NCBI RefSeq assembly: GCF_020622355.1
Contig: NZ_WHVL01000006.1
Coordinates: forward strand, 62,001-126,000
DNA: 64,000 bases
Direction of reading: 5' to 3'
From: Vreelandella malpeensis
Lineage (GTDB): Bacteria; Pseudomonadota; Gammaproteobacteria; Pseudomonadales; Halomonadaceae
The notes beneath the pieces are model-generated. The model worked only from the letters and a program-made list of their open reading frames with translations. It ran no database searches and was not told where the DNA came from. Below, piece after piece: positions 54,601 through 63,344 of the stretch. Position numbers and translations under genes: made by a program. Every line of letters starts with the position of its first letter. The first letter of the stretch is position 1.

Positions 54601-55554
54601 ATGACGCGCAAAACACTCAGTTTGAAGGTAAAACGTCCGGTAGACACCAGGCCCGCTGATAAAGTAGACGATCCCGTTTTGGATACCCCCGAAAAGCGTT
54701 TTCTCAATGGCGTCGCGATCCATCCTTCCCCCCGCATTCATCTGGAAGCGGGTTCCGCCCAGCACAGCATGCGCGCCATGGATTTGATCACGCCCATCGG
54801 CATGGGCCAACGGGGGTTAGTCGTCGCGCCGCCGGGCTCCGGAAAAACGACGCTGCTCAAACACATCTGCCAGGCCGTGGCCGAGGCGTGCCCGGGGATC
54901 AAGCTGTACGCGCTGCTGATCGACGAGCGCCCGGAAGAGGTGACGGATTTCAAGCGCAGCGTATCGGCCGAGGTGCACGCTTCCTCGAGTGACGAAAGCT
55001 ACGCTCATCACGTGAAGTTGGCCGACCGGCTTTTGGCCAGCGCCCGCCAGCAGGCCGGCGAGGGGCATGACGTGATGATCGTGATCAACTCGCTCACGCG
55101 GCTTTCTCGCGTGCACAACGCCGAGCAGCGGGGCAGTGGCCGCACGATGTCCGGCGGGCTGGATGCGCGGGCCATGGAAATACCGCGAAATCTGTTCGGG
55201 GCGGCGCGCAAGATCGAAAACGGCGGGTCGCTCACCATTCTGGCCACCGTGCTGGTGGACACGGGCAGCCGAATGGATCAGATGATCTTCGAGGAGTTCA
55301 AGGGCACGGGCAATATGGAGATCGTGCTGTCGCGAGAGATAGCGAGCCAGCGGATTTTTCCGGCGATCGATATCGCCAAAAGCGGCACCCGCCGGGAAGA
55401 GCTGCTGATCGACGCCAGCGACATCGAAAAGGTGCGGACACTGCGCCGAGCGCTGACGCAGCTCAAGCCGATGGAAGGTGCGAAGAGGCTATTCGAACTG
55501 CTGGAGAAGTACCCCACCAATGCCGAGCTGCTGGCCGCCTTTGCACCCGCCTGA
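54601..55554 (+). CDS. Short Rho-like ATPase (N-terminal RNA-binding domain missing)
   Basis: 317 aa, against 419 for Rho. It keeps the Rho motor: MGQRGLVVAPPGSGKTTLLKHI (P-loop about 76-84), LYALLIDERPEEVTDFKRSV, VINSLTRLSRVHN, the Q-loop region TMSGGLDARAMEIPRNLFGA and the R-loop/arginine finger region MIFEEFKGTGNMEIVLSR. The helical and cold-shock-type N-terminal domains are absent; about 55 unrelated residues precede the motor. A paralogue beside the main rho elsewhere is likely. The role is unknown: it could act on RNA with another partner or modulate Rho. Confidence 0.85.
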   Translation: MTRKTLSLKVKRPVDTRPADKVDDPVLDTPEKRFLNGVAIHPSPRIHLEAGSAQHSMRAMDLITPIGMGQRGLVVAPPGSGKTTLLKHICQAVAEACPGIKLYALLIDERPEEVTDFKRSVSAEVHASSSDESYAHHVKLADRLLASARQQAGEGHDVMIVINSLTRLSRVHNAEQRGSGRTMSGGLDARAMEIPRNLFGAARKIENGGSLTILATVLVDTGSRMDQMIFEEFKGTGNMEIVLSREIASQRIFPAIDIAKSGTRREELLIDASDIEKVRTLRRALTQLKPMEGAKRLFELLEKYPTNAELLAAFAPA

Positions 55555-55623
55555 CGGTGAGAAAATGTCGCCGTGAGACGCCTGCTCGATGACACCTTCA
55601 AGCAGCGAGCTTCCACTTGAACC

Positions 55624-56820
55624 TTAACGCTTGCCTTTCTTGACGTGGTTCAGCTTCGACACGGGAACCTCCTTGCGCACCGGGAAGCCTTCGATCTCCC
55701 GGCGTTCGATGACGCTGTTCAAACGCTTTTCGATGGCGCACAGGTTCTTGAAGTCGCTGATGTCCACCAGCGAGATGGCCTCGCCCGAAGCGCTCGCGCG
55801 GCCGGTTCGACCGATGCGGTGGATGTACTCTTCCGGCGGGAAGGGCAGGTCGTAGTTCACCACGCGGCTCAGCTCGTCGATATCCAGACCCCGGGCGGCC
55901 ACGCCGGTGGCGACCAGGTACTTGAGCTCACCGGATTTGAACTGGCCCAGCACGGTTTCGCGCATGGCCTGGCTTCTGCCGCCGTGGATGGAATCCGCTT
56001 TGATGCCACGTTTTTCCAACTGCGCCACCAGCTTCGCCGCGCTGTGCTTCTTCTCGACGAAAATCAGCGCCTGATCCCACTGCTGCTCGTTGATCAGGTG
56101 GCTCAAGAGGGCGGACTTGTTGTCCTTGTCCACCGTGATCAGCCACTGCTCGATCGTGGCGGCGGCGCGAACGCTGGGCGTAATGGAGATCTCCACCGCT
56201 GTGTCGGTCTTCTTGCTGTCAGAAAAACCGTGAGCCAGCGCGCGCACCTCGTGACTCATGGTGGCGGAGAACAGCAGGTTCTGGCGGTGTTCCGGCAGGC
56301 GCACCATGATCTTGTGAATGTCGTCGACGAAGCCCATGTCGACCATGCGGTCCGCTTCGTCCAGCACCAGCGCCTCGAGTTCATCGAAGTGCACCGCCCG
56401 CTGATGCGCCAGGTCCAGCAGCCGACCCGGTGTGGCGACCAGAATATCGATCCCTTCGATCAGCCGCTCCTTCTGGGGCTGGGTATCCACGCCGCCGTAC
56501 ACGGCCAGGGAGGTCAGGGGCAGGTGTTTGGCGTACTCGGCCACACTTGCCTCGACCTGAATCGCGAGCTCGCGAGTTGGCACGAGAATCAGTGCGCGGA
56601 TACGCTTGCCGCGCAGTTCGCCTTGCTTGCTGAAGCGCTCGAGCAGTGGCAGAACGAAGGCGCCGGTTTTACCCGTGCCGGTTTGCGCAGTGGCGACCAG
56701 ATCCTTGCCCGCGAGAACGACAGGAATCGCTTGTTGCTGGATCGGTGTGGGCGTTTGGTAACCAAGCTCGGTGAGCGCTTGAACCAAAGGGCTGGATAAG
56801 CCAAGTTTTGCAAAGGGCAT
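55624..56820 (-). CDS. DEAD-box RNA helicase
   Basis: 398 aa ATP-dependent RNA helicase. Q motif and motif I: YQTPTPIQQQAIPVVLAGKD, ATAQTGTGKTGAF; Ia PTRELAIQ; motif II VLDEADRMVDMGF; III LFSATM; then ATGVAARGLDIDELSRVVNYDLP and HRIGRTGRA. A short basic tail (HVKKGKR) ends it. RhlE-like by overall size and motifs. I chose ATG 56820 just before the conserved FAKLGLSS; the frame extends upstream without conservation. Confidence 0.92.
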   Translation of the reverse strand: MPFAKLGLSSPLVQALTELGYQTPTPIQQQAIPVVLAGKDLVATAQTGTGKTGAFVLPLLERFSKQGELRGKRIRALILVPTRELAIQVEASVAEYAKHLPLTSLAVYGGVDTQPQKERLIEGIDILVATPGRLLDLAHQRAVHFDELEALVLDEADRMVDMGFVDDIHKIMVRLPEHRQNLLFSATMSHEVRALAHGFSDSKKTDTAVEISITPSVRAAATIEQWLITVDKDNKSALLSHLINEQQWDQALIFVEKKHSAAKLVAQLEKRGIKADSIHGGRSQAMRETVLGQFKSGELKYLVATGVAARGLDIDELSRVVNYDLPFPPEEYIHRIGRTGRASASGEAISLVDISDFKNLCAIEKRLNSVIERREIEGFPVRKEVPVSKLNHVKKGKR

Positions 56821-56962
56821 GGGAGGCTCTGACGAATCGTCTTGGGTTGAGTCGAAAATCAAAAGGGGCGCAGTATAGCGCAAAAGCCGCTCTTCAGGCG
56901 TGATCGCCGCTGGTGTACGCTCTTTCTGTTCTTTTTGTCGTGAACCATGGATCGGAGGCAGT

Positions 56963-57601
56963 GTGAAAGGCCCAAACCCTGACGATAAAGCGCCCATGAA
57001 GGGCTTTCCACAAGTGGGCTATTTGAAGAACAACATCACGTCAGAAAACATCATCGTGGGTGACTACACCTACTACGATGACCCGCAAGGCCCGGAGCGT
57101 TTCGAAGCCAACGTGCTTTATCACTTCCCGTTCATTGGCGACAAACTCATCATCGGGAAATTCTGCGCCATCGCCAAGGACGTCACCTTCATCATGAACG
57201 GCGCGAATCACAAGACGTCAGGCTTTTCGACCTACCCCTTCCAGATATTCGGCCAGGGTTGGGAAAAGGTAATGCCGGAGGCGGGCGAGCTGCCTTACAA
57301 GGGCGATACCGAGATAGGTCACGATGTCTGGATCGGCCTGGAGGCAACGCTCATGCCGGGCGTGAAGGTGGGCCATGGTGCCATCATCGCGAGCAAGTCC
57401 GTGGTGGTGGCCGACGTGCCGGCGTACAGCGTGGTGGGTGGTAATCCAGCCAAGGTCATCAAGTATCGGTTCGATGAAAATACGATCAGCGAGCTTCTGG
57501 AGATCGCTTGGTGGAATTGGAGTGCCGAGAAAATCACGGCTCAACTCGAGGCCATCGTGGGGTGTGATCTGGGAGCGCTTCGTAGAGCAAGTGACGCTTG
57601 A
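56963..57601 (+). CDS. CatB/Vat-type xenobiotic O-acetyltransferase
   Basis: 212 aa left-handed beta-helix acetyltransferase. LKNNITSENIIVGDYTYYDDP, FCAIAKDVTFIMNGANHKTSGFSTYPF with the catalytic His in GANHKT, and hexapeptide turns IGHDVWIGLEATLMPGVKVGHGAIIASKS (in parts) match the chloramphenicol/streptogramin A acetyltransferase family. Start is GTG 56963 after GGAGG. The actual acceptor is unknown; many chromosomal members are not resistance determinants. Confidence 0.85.
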   Translation: MKGPNPDDKAPMKGFPQVGYLKNNITSENIIVGDYTYYDDPQGPERFEANVLYHFPFIGDKLIIGKFCAIAKDVTFIMNGANHKTSGFSTYPFQIFGQGWEKVMPEAGELPYKGDTEIGHDVWIGLEATLMPGVKVGHGAIIASKSVVVADVPAYSVVGGNPAKVIKYRFDENTISELLEIAWWNWSAEKITAQLEAIVGCDLGALRRASDA

Positions 57602-57811
57602 TAAAGCCACTAACGGTCAGGCCCATACAAGTATGGCGTCAGTCAGGCAGAATTATGGCGCCATGACATGTCTCTTTCGCTTGCGACGGTAGATATTGAT
57701 CGTCTCGTTGTATTTTTCCTGCCTCGCTGTATTCTTCGGTGGGCCATGGCAGCCAGGAAACGAGCGGCGTTGATCGTCCAATCCAAGCTTATCCTGGTCA
57801 GCCATACCGAC
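57602..57811 (+). other. Non-coding leader upstream of the guanidine-II riboswitch
   Basis: No supported gene; open frames here lack ribosome sites and family motifs. The promoter of the guanidinium exporter must lie here. Confidence 0.4.
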
Positions 57812-57855
57812 GTGAGGACGACCTCACCGCTCGCTCTTCACGAGGGGACGGCCCC
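57812..57855 (+). ncRNA. Guanidine-II (mini-ykkC) riboswitch
   Basis: Two short hairpins with the diagnostic ACGR loops: GTGAGG-ACGA-CCTCAC (57812-57827) and GGGG-ACGG-CCCC (57844-57855), 16 bases apart and 20 bases upstream of the exporter ATG. This is the known architecture of guanidine-II riboswitches, which turn on guanidinium exporters. Confidence 0.88.
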
Positions 57856-57875
57856 AATCTCATCTGGATATATCA

Positions 57876-58193
57876 ATGAGCTGGATCATTCTATTCTTGG
57901 CGGGCCTTCTGGAGATCGGTTGGGCCATCGGCTTGAAATACTCGGCGGGCTTCACTCGTCTCTGGCCCAGCGTCTGGACGGTGTGCGCCCTGGCGGCGAG
58001 CTTTCTGCTGCTGGGACTGGCGCTGAAGAACCTGCCGGTGGGCACGGCTTACGCGATCTGGGTCGGGATCGGTACGGTGGGCACGGCGCTGTTGGGCATC
58101 GTGCTGTTCGATGAGCCGACGGGGCTTCTCAAGGTGATAAGCCTGCTGCTGATCGTGGCCGGGCTGGTGGGGCTGAAGCTGACCTCTGCCTGA
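57876..58193 (+). CDS. sugE: Guanidinium exporter Gdx (SugE), SMR family
   Basis: 105 aa with four helices. WIILFLAGLLEIGWAIGLKYSAGFTRLWPS carries the essential Glu (near 13) and the Trp of the Gdx subtype (quoted in part), and PVGTAYAIWVGIGTVGTAL follows. The guanidine-II riboswitch directly upstream supports guanidinium/proton antiport rather than multidrug efflux. Confidence 0.93.
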   Translation: MSWIILFLAGLLEIGWAIGLKYSAGFTRLWPSVWTVCALAASFLLLGLALKNLPVGTAYAIWVGIGTVGTALLGIVLFDEPTGLLKVISLLLIVAGLVGLKLTSA

Positions 58194-58253
58194 CACGGCA
58201 TCGACACTATCTCGGGCGGCATCGCGATACGGCGAACGAAGTGGGGAGCTTGA

Positions 58254-58574
58254 ATGGAAACATCGCATTACGTTCTGGGTGGCCAGTACGAGGTGAAGAC
58301 GGCTCCCCACGAGATGCGCATGTCGCTCTGGATCTACGCGCCGATCATTCTGGAGCGGGCCACGCAGAAGAGGGTGCTCGATCTGTCGCACGGCCCGTGG
58401 GATCTACGCCGTCTCGGCGAAGACGATGGGCGAATCGTCCTGACCCTGGCGCGCTACCCGGAAGGCGACCGGGAGCATATCGTCGAAGTGGATCCTCGCC
58501 AGGGCATGGCCATCGTCGCAGGCGTCAGGCATCCGCTCGGCGAGATCGATACGGTACTTGCCGCTATCGCCTGA
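58254..58574 (+). CDS. Hypothetical protein
   Basis: 106 aa, not recognised. It begins METSHYVLGGQYEVKTAPHE and contains MSLWIYAPIILERATQKRVLDL and VLTLARYPEGDREHIVEVD. No signal peptide or membrane segment; it looks like a small beta-rich soluble protein. GGGAG precedes the ATG. It is 60 bases after sugE, so it may be co-transcribed. Confidence 0.6.
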   Translation: METSHYVLGGQYEVKTAPHEMRMSLWIYAPIILERATQKRVLDLSHGPWDLRRLGEDDGRIVLTLARYPEGDREHIVEVDPRQGMAIVAGVRHPLGEIDTVLAAIA

Positions 58575-58589
58575 GGCCTGCCTGGCGGA

Positions 58590-59090
58590 TTACCAGCCGC
58601 ACGCCTGGCGAATTGGCTCGATCCTTTCCTCCAGCCCCTCGATATTGAACGTCGCTTCGATGACATCACCCTCGCTGGGCGTGATGTCGAGCTCCAGTCT
58701 GTTCGCGCCAAACAGGCCCTCGATAAAGGGAATGGCATCGGCGCCTTCCCAGAAGCCCAGAGCATGACCGTCGTCGATCGCCTGCATCTCAAACGTTTCG
58801 GCTTCCTGGTCGTCGAGCCGTAGCGTGGGGGCATCGAACTCGAAAGTGCCGGTTTCCTCCTGGTCGAAGAGGTTGAAGTAGGCAACGGTGGTGTCTTCGA
58901 AGCAGCGAAACACGAGGGTGGGCTGGGCCAGGCCGATGGCCGGGGTCTTGAGCACGACGAAGTGAAGATCCAGCTCGTCGTCGTGATGCTCTTCGGTTTG
59001 CCATTGTGAGCCGGCGGGAGCGTCCTGGGCGAGTGCCACGGCGGGCAGGAGCGAGATCATGGCCAGCAGCAGGGTCTTGTCGAGGTTCAT
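58590..59090 (-). CDS. Secreted VasI/TagO-like protein
   Basis: 166 aa. Signal peptide LLAMISLLPAVALAQ. The mature part (TLVFRCFEDTTVAYFNLFDQ, then FWEGADAIPFIEGLFGANRLELDITPSEG and a C-terminal IRQACGW, in parts) resembles the VasI/TagO family, in which a Cys pair and a closing CGW-type end are common. No other type VI secretion gene is nearby, so a stand-alone periplasmic role is likely. Confidence 0.55.
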   Translation of the reverse strand: MNLDKTLLLAMISLLPAVALAQDAPAGSQWQTEEHHDDELDLHFVVLKTPAIGLAQPTLVFRCFEDTTVAYFNLFDQEETGTFEFDAPTLRLDDQEAETFEMQAIDDGHALGFWEGADAIPFIEGLFGANRLELDITPSEGDVIEATFNIEGLEERIEPIRQACGW

Positions 59091-59505
59091 GGGCTATCCC
59101 TTGAAGGTCGTTGTCGCGTTGGAGTCTACCTTGCGCGCTCGCTCCAGACGATAGCACGACCAGCACGGCGAGGGCGCTCGCGTTGATGCTGCACCGTTTG
59201 GCGATCTTGCCGACGCGCCGGGCGGCTGTCGCCGCCACGCGGGTGCCTCGCTGTCGCTCGTTACGCCGCGCTACGAGTATGAGGTGATACGCACCTTGTA
59301 GCGCGGGTAAGCAAGGGCGCACCCGCGAAAGGCGCCGCGCAGCGGTGCTTTGGTTGTGGTGGCACTGCCGTGCGACTGTCTCCGTTACTTCATTGTCGTT
59401 CGCCGACGCCAATGCCCACTCGACATAGTGCGTGCCAGCACCATACGGGCCGAGTCATCGGCTGTTAAGATGGGAACTTGATTCGCTCGATCGGATACCG
59501 ACCCT
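59091..59505. other. Non-coding gap before tag
   Basis: 415 bases without a supported gene. It contains the second REP-like element (59298-59351). Nothing else was recognised. Confidence 0.5.
59298..59351 (+). repeat. REP-like two-hairpin repeat, copy 2
   Basis: GTAGCGCGGGTAAG.. with CGCGGGT pairing to ACCCGCG, then AAAGGCGCCGC pairing to GCGGTGCTTT. Related to the copy at 47302; the second stem differs in sequence but is again paired. Confidence 0.55.
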
Positions 59506-60117
59506 ATGGACAAGACCCTCATGAGCCAGGATGGACACACCCGTTGCGCCTGGTGCGCGGTGGCGCCCGGTGAGCTCGAGCCCTATCACGATCGCGAGTG
59601 GGGCTTTCCCGTCACAGATGATCAACGCCTGTTCGAGAAGATCAGCCTGGAAGGGTTTCAGGCGGGGCTGAGCTGGCGCACTATCCTGGCCAAGCGCGAG
59701 CATTTTCGCGCGGCGTTTGCCGGGTTCGATTTCTACGAGGTAGCGGCTTTCGATGAGCGTGACGTCGAGCGACTGCTCGGTGACGCCGGCATCGTGCGCC
59801 ATCGCGGCAAGATCGAGGCGGTGATCAACAACGCCCGGCGTGCGGTCGAGATGGTCGAGCGCGAAGGGTCGCTGGCGGCGTACTTCTGGGGGTTCGAGCC
59901 GCCGGAGCATGAAGTCGGCGTGCCTCAAAGCCTGACCACCTCACCGACCTCCATCGCGCTCTCGAAAGATCTCAAGAAGCGCGGTTGGAAGTTCGTCGGG
60001 CCGACCACGGTGTTCGCTTTCATGCAGGCCATGGGGCTGATCAACGATCACGCCGAGGGCTGCTTCGTGAGGGGCCGCGTCGAAGAGGCACGTCGGGCGT
60101 TTTCTCGGCCCCGTTGA
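59506..60117 (+). CDS. tag: DNA-3-methyladenine glycosylase I
   Basis: Removes 3-methyladenine from alkylated DNA. 203 aa. Zinc-binding and catalytic-site segments of Tag: RCAWCAVAPGELEPYHDREWGFP, LFEKISLEGFQAGLSWRTIL, and the C-terminal GLINDHAEGCF with His and Cys ligands. ATG 59506 is used; ATG 59521 is a possible alternative. Confidence 0.95.
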   Translation: MDKTLMSQDGHTRCAWCAVAPGELEPYHDREWGFPVTDDQRLFEKISLEGFQAGLSWRTILAKREHFRAAFAGFDFYEVAAFDERDVERLLGDAGIVRHRGKIEAVINNARRAVEMVEREGSLAAYFWGFEPPEHEVGVPQSLTTSPTSIALSKDLKKRGWKFVGPTTVFAFMQAMGLINDHAEGCFVRGRVEEARRAFSRPR

Positions 60118-60148
60118 CCATGACGCTTACCCAGATAGGGAGAATTTC

Positions 60149-60880
60149 ATGAACAAGGTCGTGATCGTGACCGGCGCCGCGCGCGGGATCGGGGCTGCCA
60201 CGGCGAAGCTGCTGGCAGGTCAGGGCTACGCGGTATGCATCAACTACCGGAAGAACCGCGAGGCCGCCGAGACCGTGGCCAGGGCCATCGAACAGGCGGG
60301 CGGGCGCGCCATCACGGCCCAGGCGGATGTCTCGAGCGAGGCCGAGGTGGCCACACTCTTCGAGACGACCCAGGCGCAACTTGGGCGTGTCACGCACCTG
60401 GTGAACAATGCGGGCATCCTGTTGACCCAATCCCGGCTCGAAGAGATCAGCGTCGAGCGCTTTCGCCAAGTGCTGGACGTCAACGTGACGGGCGCGTTTC
60501 TGTGCGCCAAGGCCTTCATTCGCCAGGCCCAAGGGCCGGGGGCGATCGTGAATGTCTCCTCCGGGGCGGCGAAGAGCGGCTCACCCTTCGAATACGTGGA
60601 TTACGCCGCCTCGAAGGGAGCGATGGATTCGATGACGCGGGGGCTTGCGCTCGAGCTTGCCGCGCGCGGCCTTCGCGTCAACGGCGTGCGCCCGGGCTTC
60701 ATTCATACCGAAATGCACGCCGATGGCGGGGAGCCTGGCCGGGTCGAGCGGCTCGCCCCGCAGATTCCGCTCCAGCGGGGTGGCACGCCGGAAGAGATCG
60801 CCCAAGGCATTGCCTGGCTTCTTTCCGAGCAGGCTTCCTACGTGACCGGTGCCTTCATCGACATGGCCGGCGGCAAGTGA
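60149..60880 (+). CDS. Short-chain dehydrogenase/reductase (SDR)
   Basis: 243 aa classical SDR. VTGAARGIGAATAKLL (cofactor), NNAGIL, the Ser in IVNVSSGAAK and YAASKGAMDSMTRGLALELA with Tyr/Lys of the active site. After the second strand NYRKNREAAE suggests NADP(H) use. A glucose 1-dehydrogenase or 3-oxoacyl reductase cannot be told apart from sequence alone. AGGGAG precedes the ATG; the gene lies 31 bases after tag. Confidence 0.88.
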   Translation: MNKVVIVTGAARGIGAATAKLLAGQGYAVCINYRKNREAAETVARAIEQAGGRAITAQADVSSEAEVATLFETTQAQLGRVTHLVNNAGILLTQSRLEEISVERFRQVLDVNVTGAFLCAKAFIRQAQGPGAIVNVSSGAAKSGSPFEYVDYAASKGAMDSMTRGLALELAARGLRVNGVRPGFIHTEMHADGGEPGRVERLAPQIPLQRGGTPEEIAQGIAWLLSEQASYVTGAFIDMAGGK

Positions 60881-61035
60881 ACATCCGCTGAGTCACCCCG
60901 CCGGCCGCTTCTTGGGTATACGAATCAAACCTTACAACGGGCGCGTTTGCCTTTAAACTGGCGCATCGAACAGGTTGCGCGACGGTCGATATCCGCCGCG
61001 AGCACCTATCTTCATTCAAGAGACGTTTTCGCGTA

Positions 61036-61476
61036 ATGATCAACACCAAGATTCACAAGGCCGTCTATGAGCTTGCCGAGAAGCTGATGCGCGCGGCTCA
61101 CAAGGACGATCGCGAGGGCTTCGAGGCGCTTTACGGCGAGCTCGAGGCGATCTGCATCGACAACGAGTACACCGAGAAAGATCACCCGGAGCAGTGGGAG
61201 ACCCTGGCGGATTTCACCGAGGAGCACGCCGAAGCGCTGGCACTCTACCAGAAGGCGCTGGACAAGGCCGTGGCCAAGTCGCTGGATGACTACATCGCCT
61301 CCATTGGTTACTCCATGGCGAGCCTTTGGGTGGAGCTCGAGGACGAAGAAGCGGCTCTTGTGGCGCTGCGCAAGGCAAAGGCCAGCGCCGGTACCATCGA
61401 GGACAACGATCTCAAGCGTGAAATCGACGAGCTTCTGCACTCATTGACCCATCCGGAGAGCCCGCGTGACCAATAA
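61036..61476 (+). CDS. Hypothetical helical (TPR-like) protein
   Basis: 146 aa, acidic and helical throughout; the repeating pattern (YELAEKLMRAAHKDDREGFEALY, ALALYQKALDKAVAKSLDDYI, ASLWVELEDEEAALVALRKA, in parts) suggests TPR-type helices. No catalytic motif. It overlaps the start of the DUF1456 gene by 11 bases, so the two are co-expressed. Confidence 0.7.
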   Translation: MINTKIHKAVYELAEKLMRAAHKDDREGFEALYGELEAICIDNEYTEKDHPEQWETLADFTEEHAEALALYQKALDKAVAKSLDDYIASIGYSMASLWVELEDEEAALVALRKAKASAGTIEDNDLKREIDELLHSLTHPESPRDQ

Positions 61477-61933
61477 CGACATCTTGCGCCGCGTGCGCTA
61501 CATCTTCGATCTCAAGGACACCACCATCGTCGCCATCTTCAAGCTGGCCGAGGCCGAGGTGGAGCAGCCCAAGGTCACCGCCTGGCTGAAAAAGGATGAC
61601 GACGAGGGCTACGCCTCGATGCGCGACCGGGATCTCGCCACCTTCCTGAACGGCTTCATCAGCTTCAAGCGCGGCAAGCGCGAAGGCCCGGCGCTCACGC
61701 CGGAAACCAAGCTCAACAACAACCAGGTGTTCCAGAAGCTGCGCATCGCGCTGAACCTGCAGGCCGACGACATTGTGGCCATTTTCGAGCGCGAGGGGCT
61801 GCCGCTGAGCCACCACGAGCTGAGCGCCTTTTTCCGCAAGCCCGGCCACAAGAACTACCGCGAGTGCAAGGATCAGATTCTGCGCAACTTCCTGATGGGG
61901 CTGCAGAATCAGTACCGACCTGGCGAGGCTTGA
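61466..61933 (+). CDS. DUF1456 family protein (YehS-like)
   Basis: 155 aa with two DUF1456 repeats: NNDILRRVRYIFDLKDTTIVAIF and NNNQVFQKLRIALNLQADDIVAIF (in parts), each followed by a segment ending in RxCKD/MRDRDLATFLNGF-like helices. The function of the family is unknown. GTG start at 61466 with GGAGAG upstream, overlapping the previous gene. Confidence 0.88.
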   Translation: MTNNDILRRVRYIFDLKDTTIVAIFKLAEAEVEQPKVTAWLKKDDDEGYASMRDRDLATFLNGFISFKRGKREGPALTPETKLNNNQVFQKLRIALNLQADDIVAIFEREGLPLSHHELSAFFRKPGHKNYRECKDQILRNFLMGLQNQYRPGEA

Positions 61934-62019
61934 CGGGCATGGCAAGGCAGGGGCGATTAAAGGTGTGGCGGTTTCGCCCGATATAAAGAGGAACACTCCT
62001 TTTCCGCCACGAGCCTTTC

Positions 62020-62424
62020 ATGCCGATGACGCTGCGCGCCTCGATCCTGTCGCTTTTCTTGTTTGCACTGCCCGCCCACGCCCAGACGGAGGCCGCCGAG
62101 GCGGCGGTACTGGCCTGGCTCGAGAGCATCGACCAAGGCGACTTCGAAAAAGCCTGGAATGAGGCCTCGCCGCTTCTGCAGCGCCCGCTGTCGCCGCGCA
62201 TGCTGGAACGTACCATCGAGCTTGCCCGCCAGGACTTCGGCCCGCTTGAAGCTCGCCGCAGAGTGCGAGTGACCAGCGATAGGTCGATGCCTGGCGCCCC
62301 GCGCGACGACTACAAGATTTTCACCTACCAGACCCGCTTCGCGAACCGCGCCTCGATCACCGAGACCATCACCCCGCACCTGGAGGAGGGCGTCTGGCGG
62401 GTGAGCGGCTACTACGTGCAGTAA
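62020..62424 (+). CDS. Secreted DUF4019-like protein
   Basis: 134 aa. Signal peptide SILSLFLFALPAHAQ. The mature part (AAVLAWLESIDQGDFEKAWNEAS.., YKIFTYQTRFANRASITETIT, WRVSGYYVQ) matches the DUF4019 pattern, a small periplasmic cystatin-like fold. Function unknown. Confidence 0.75.
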   Translation: MPMTLRASILSLFLFALPAHAQTEAAEAAVLAWLESIDQGDFEKAWNEASPLLQRPLSPRMLERTIELARQDFGPLEARRRVRVTSDRSMPGAPRDDYKIFTYQTRFANRASITETITPHLEEGVWRVSGYYVQ

Positions 62425-62448
62425 GCGTACGTGCAGTGAACGTGCGCG

Positions 62449-63192
62449 TCACGCCTTGATGCAGACGAAAAGCGCGTTGCCCGCTTCGCCGTCCCAGGGC
62501 GCGATGGTGGCGTAGTCGTGGGCGAAGACGTGCACGCTGAAGTACTCTTCCAGAAGCTTGACCAACGCCTCGAAGCCCAACGCCACCATGGCGTGTTCGT
62601 CGCTCCAGCGCTGCACGTCGTCAACGCGTCTTTTCTCGATGCTCAGCCGCAGTGCCTGGCGCTCGCCCTGGCCCGGGTAGTGCCAGCCGGACTGGAAGGT
62701 GAAGGTTTCCTCGCCACGTGACACGCGGTGCTTGACCGCCAAAGCGTTGTCGATCTTGTCCTTGTCCACCGCGTTGAAACAGAACACGCCGCCGGGCGAG
62801 AGCGCCTCATGCGCACGCGCGATGCAGGCCTTCAGCCGCTCGATATCCGCGCTGTAGTGGATCGAGTAGAGAAAGCAGGTGATCAGATCCTGGGGAACGG
62901 CCACGTCAAAATCGCCCATGTCTTGCACGCTGAAGTGCGCCTCGGGGCAGCGCTTGGCCGCGCGCTCGAGCATCGGCGGGTTGATGTCGAGCCCGCCGCT
63001 GGTGAACCCGGCATCCAGAAAATGGCGCACGTGGGGGCCTGTGCCGCAGGCCAGGTCGAGATGCCGGCGCCCGCCGTTGCCGAACAGCTGGTTCAAGCGC
63101 ATCACACCACGGCTCTGGGTGGGGTAGTCGATCTCCTCGCACATCAGGTCGTAGTAGACGGAAAGATCGGTATAGAGGGCGTTGGCGGACAT
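62449..63192 (-). CDS. Class I SAM-dependent methyltransferase
   Basis: 247 aa. Motif I HLDLACGTGPHVRHFL, acidic end of strand 2 GLDINPPMLERA, then VQDMGDFDV and LITCFLYSIHY; after the Rossmann part AHEALSPGGVFCFN. The substrate is unknown. ATG 63192 is chosen; a possible ATG further upstream lacks a ribosome site. Confidence 0.82.
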   Translation of the reverse strand: MSANALYTDLSVYYDLMCEEIDYPTQSRGVMRLNQLFGNGGRRHLDLACGTGPHVRHFLDAGFTSGGLDINPPMLERAAKRCPEAHFSVQDMGDFDVAVPQDLITCFLYSIHYSADIERLKACIARAHEALSPGGVFCFNAVDKDKIDNALAVKHRVSRGEETFTFQSGWHYPGQGERQALRLSIEKRRVDDVQRWSDEHAMVALGFEALVKLLEEYFSVHVFAHDYATIAPWDGEAGNALFVCIKA

Positions 63193-63344
63193 GGCTCGGC
63201 TCGCGCTGAATGGGGGGCGCATGGTAAACGCGCGCCCGACGTTTGAAAAGCGGCGTGCAAGTGGGCGTCCGGCCATTGGCTATACTGCTGGGGCGACGCT
63301 TTCGCGTCACTCATCGATACCGAGACACGAGGAGAAAAGCCATC

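Noticed and set aside
57668-58114. 148-codon frame upstream of and overlapping sugE
   Set aside because: It runs through the riboswitch and sugE in another frame.
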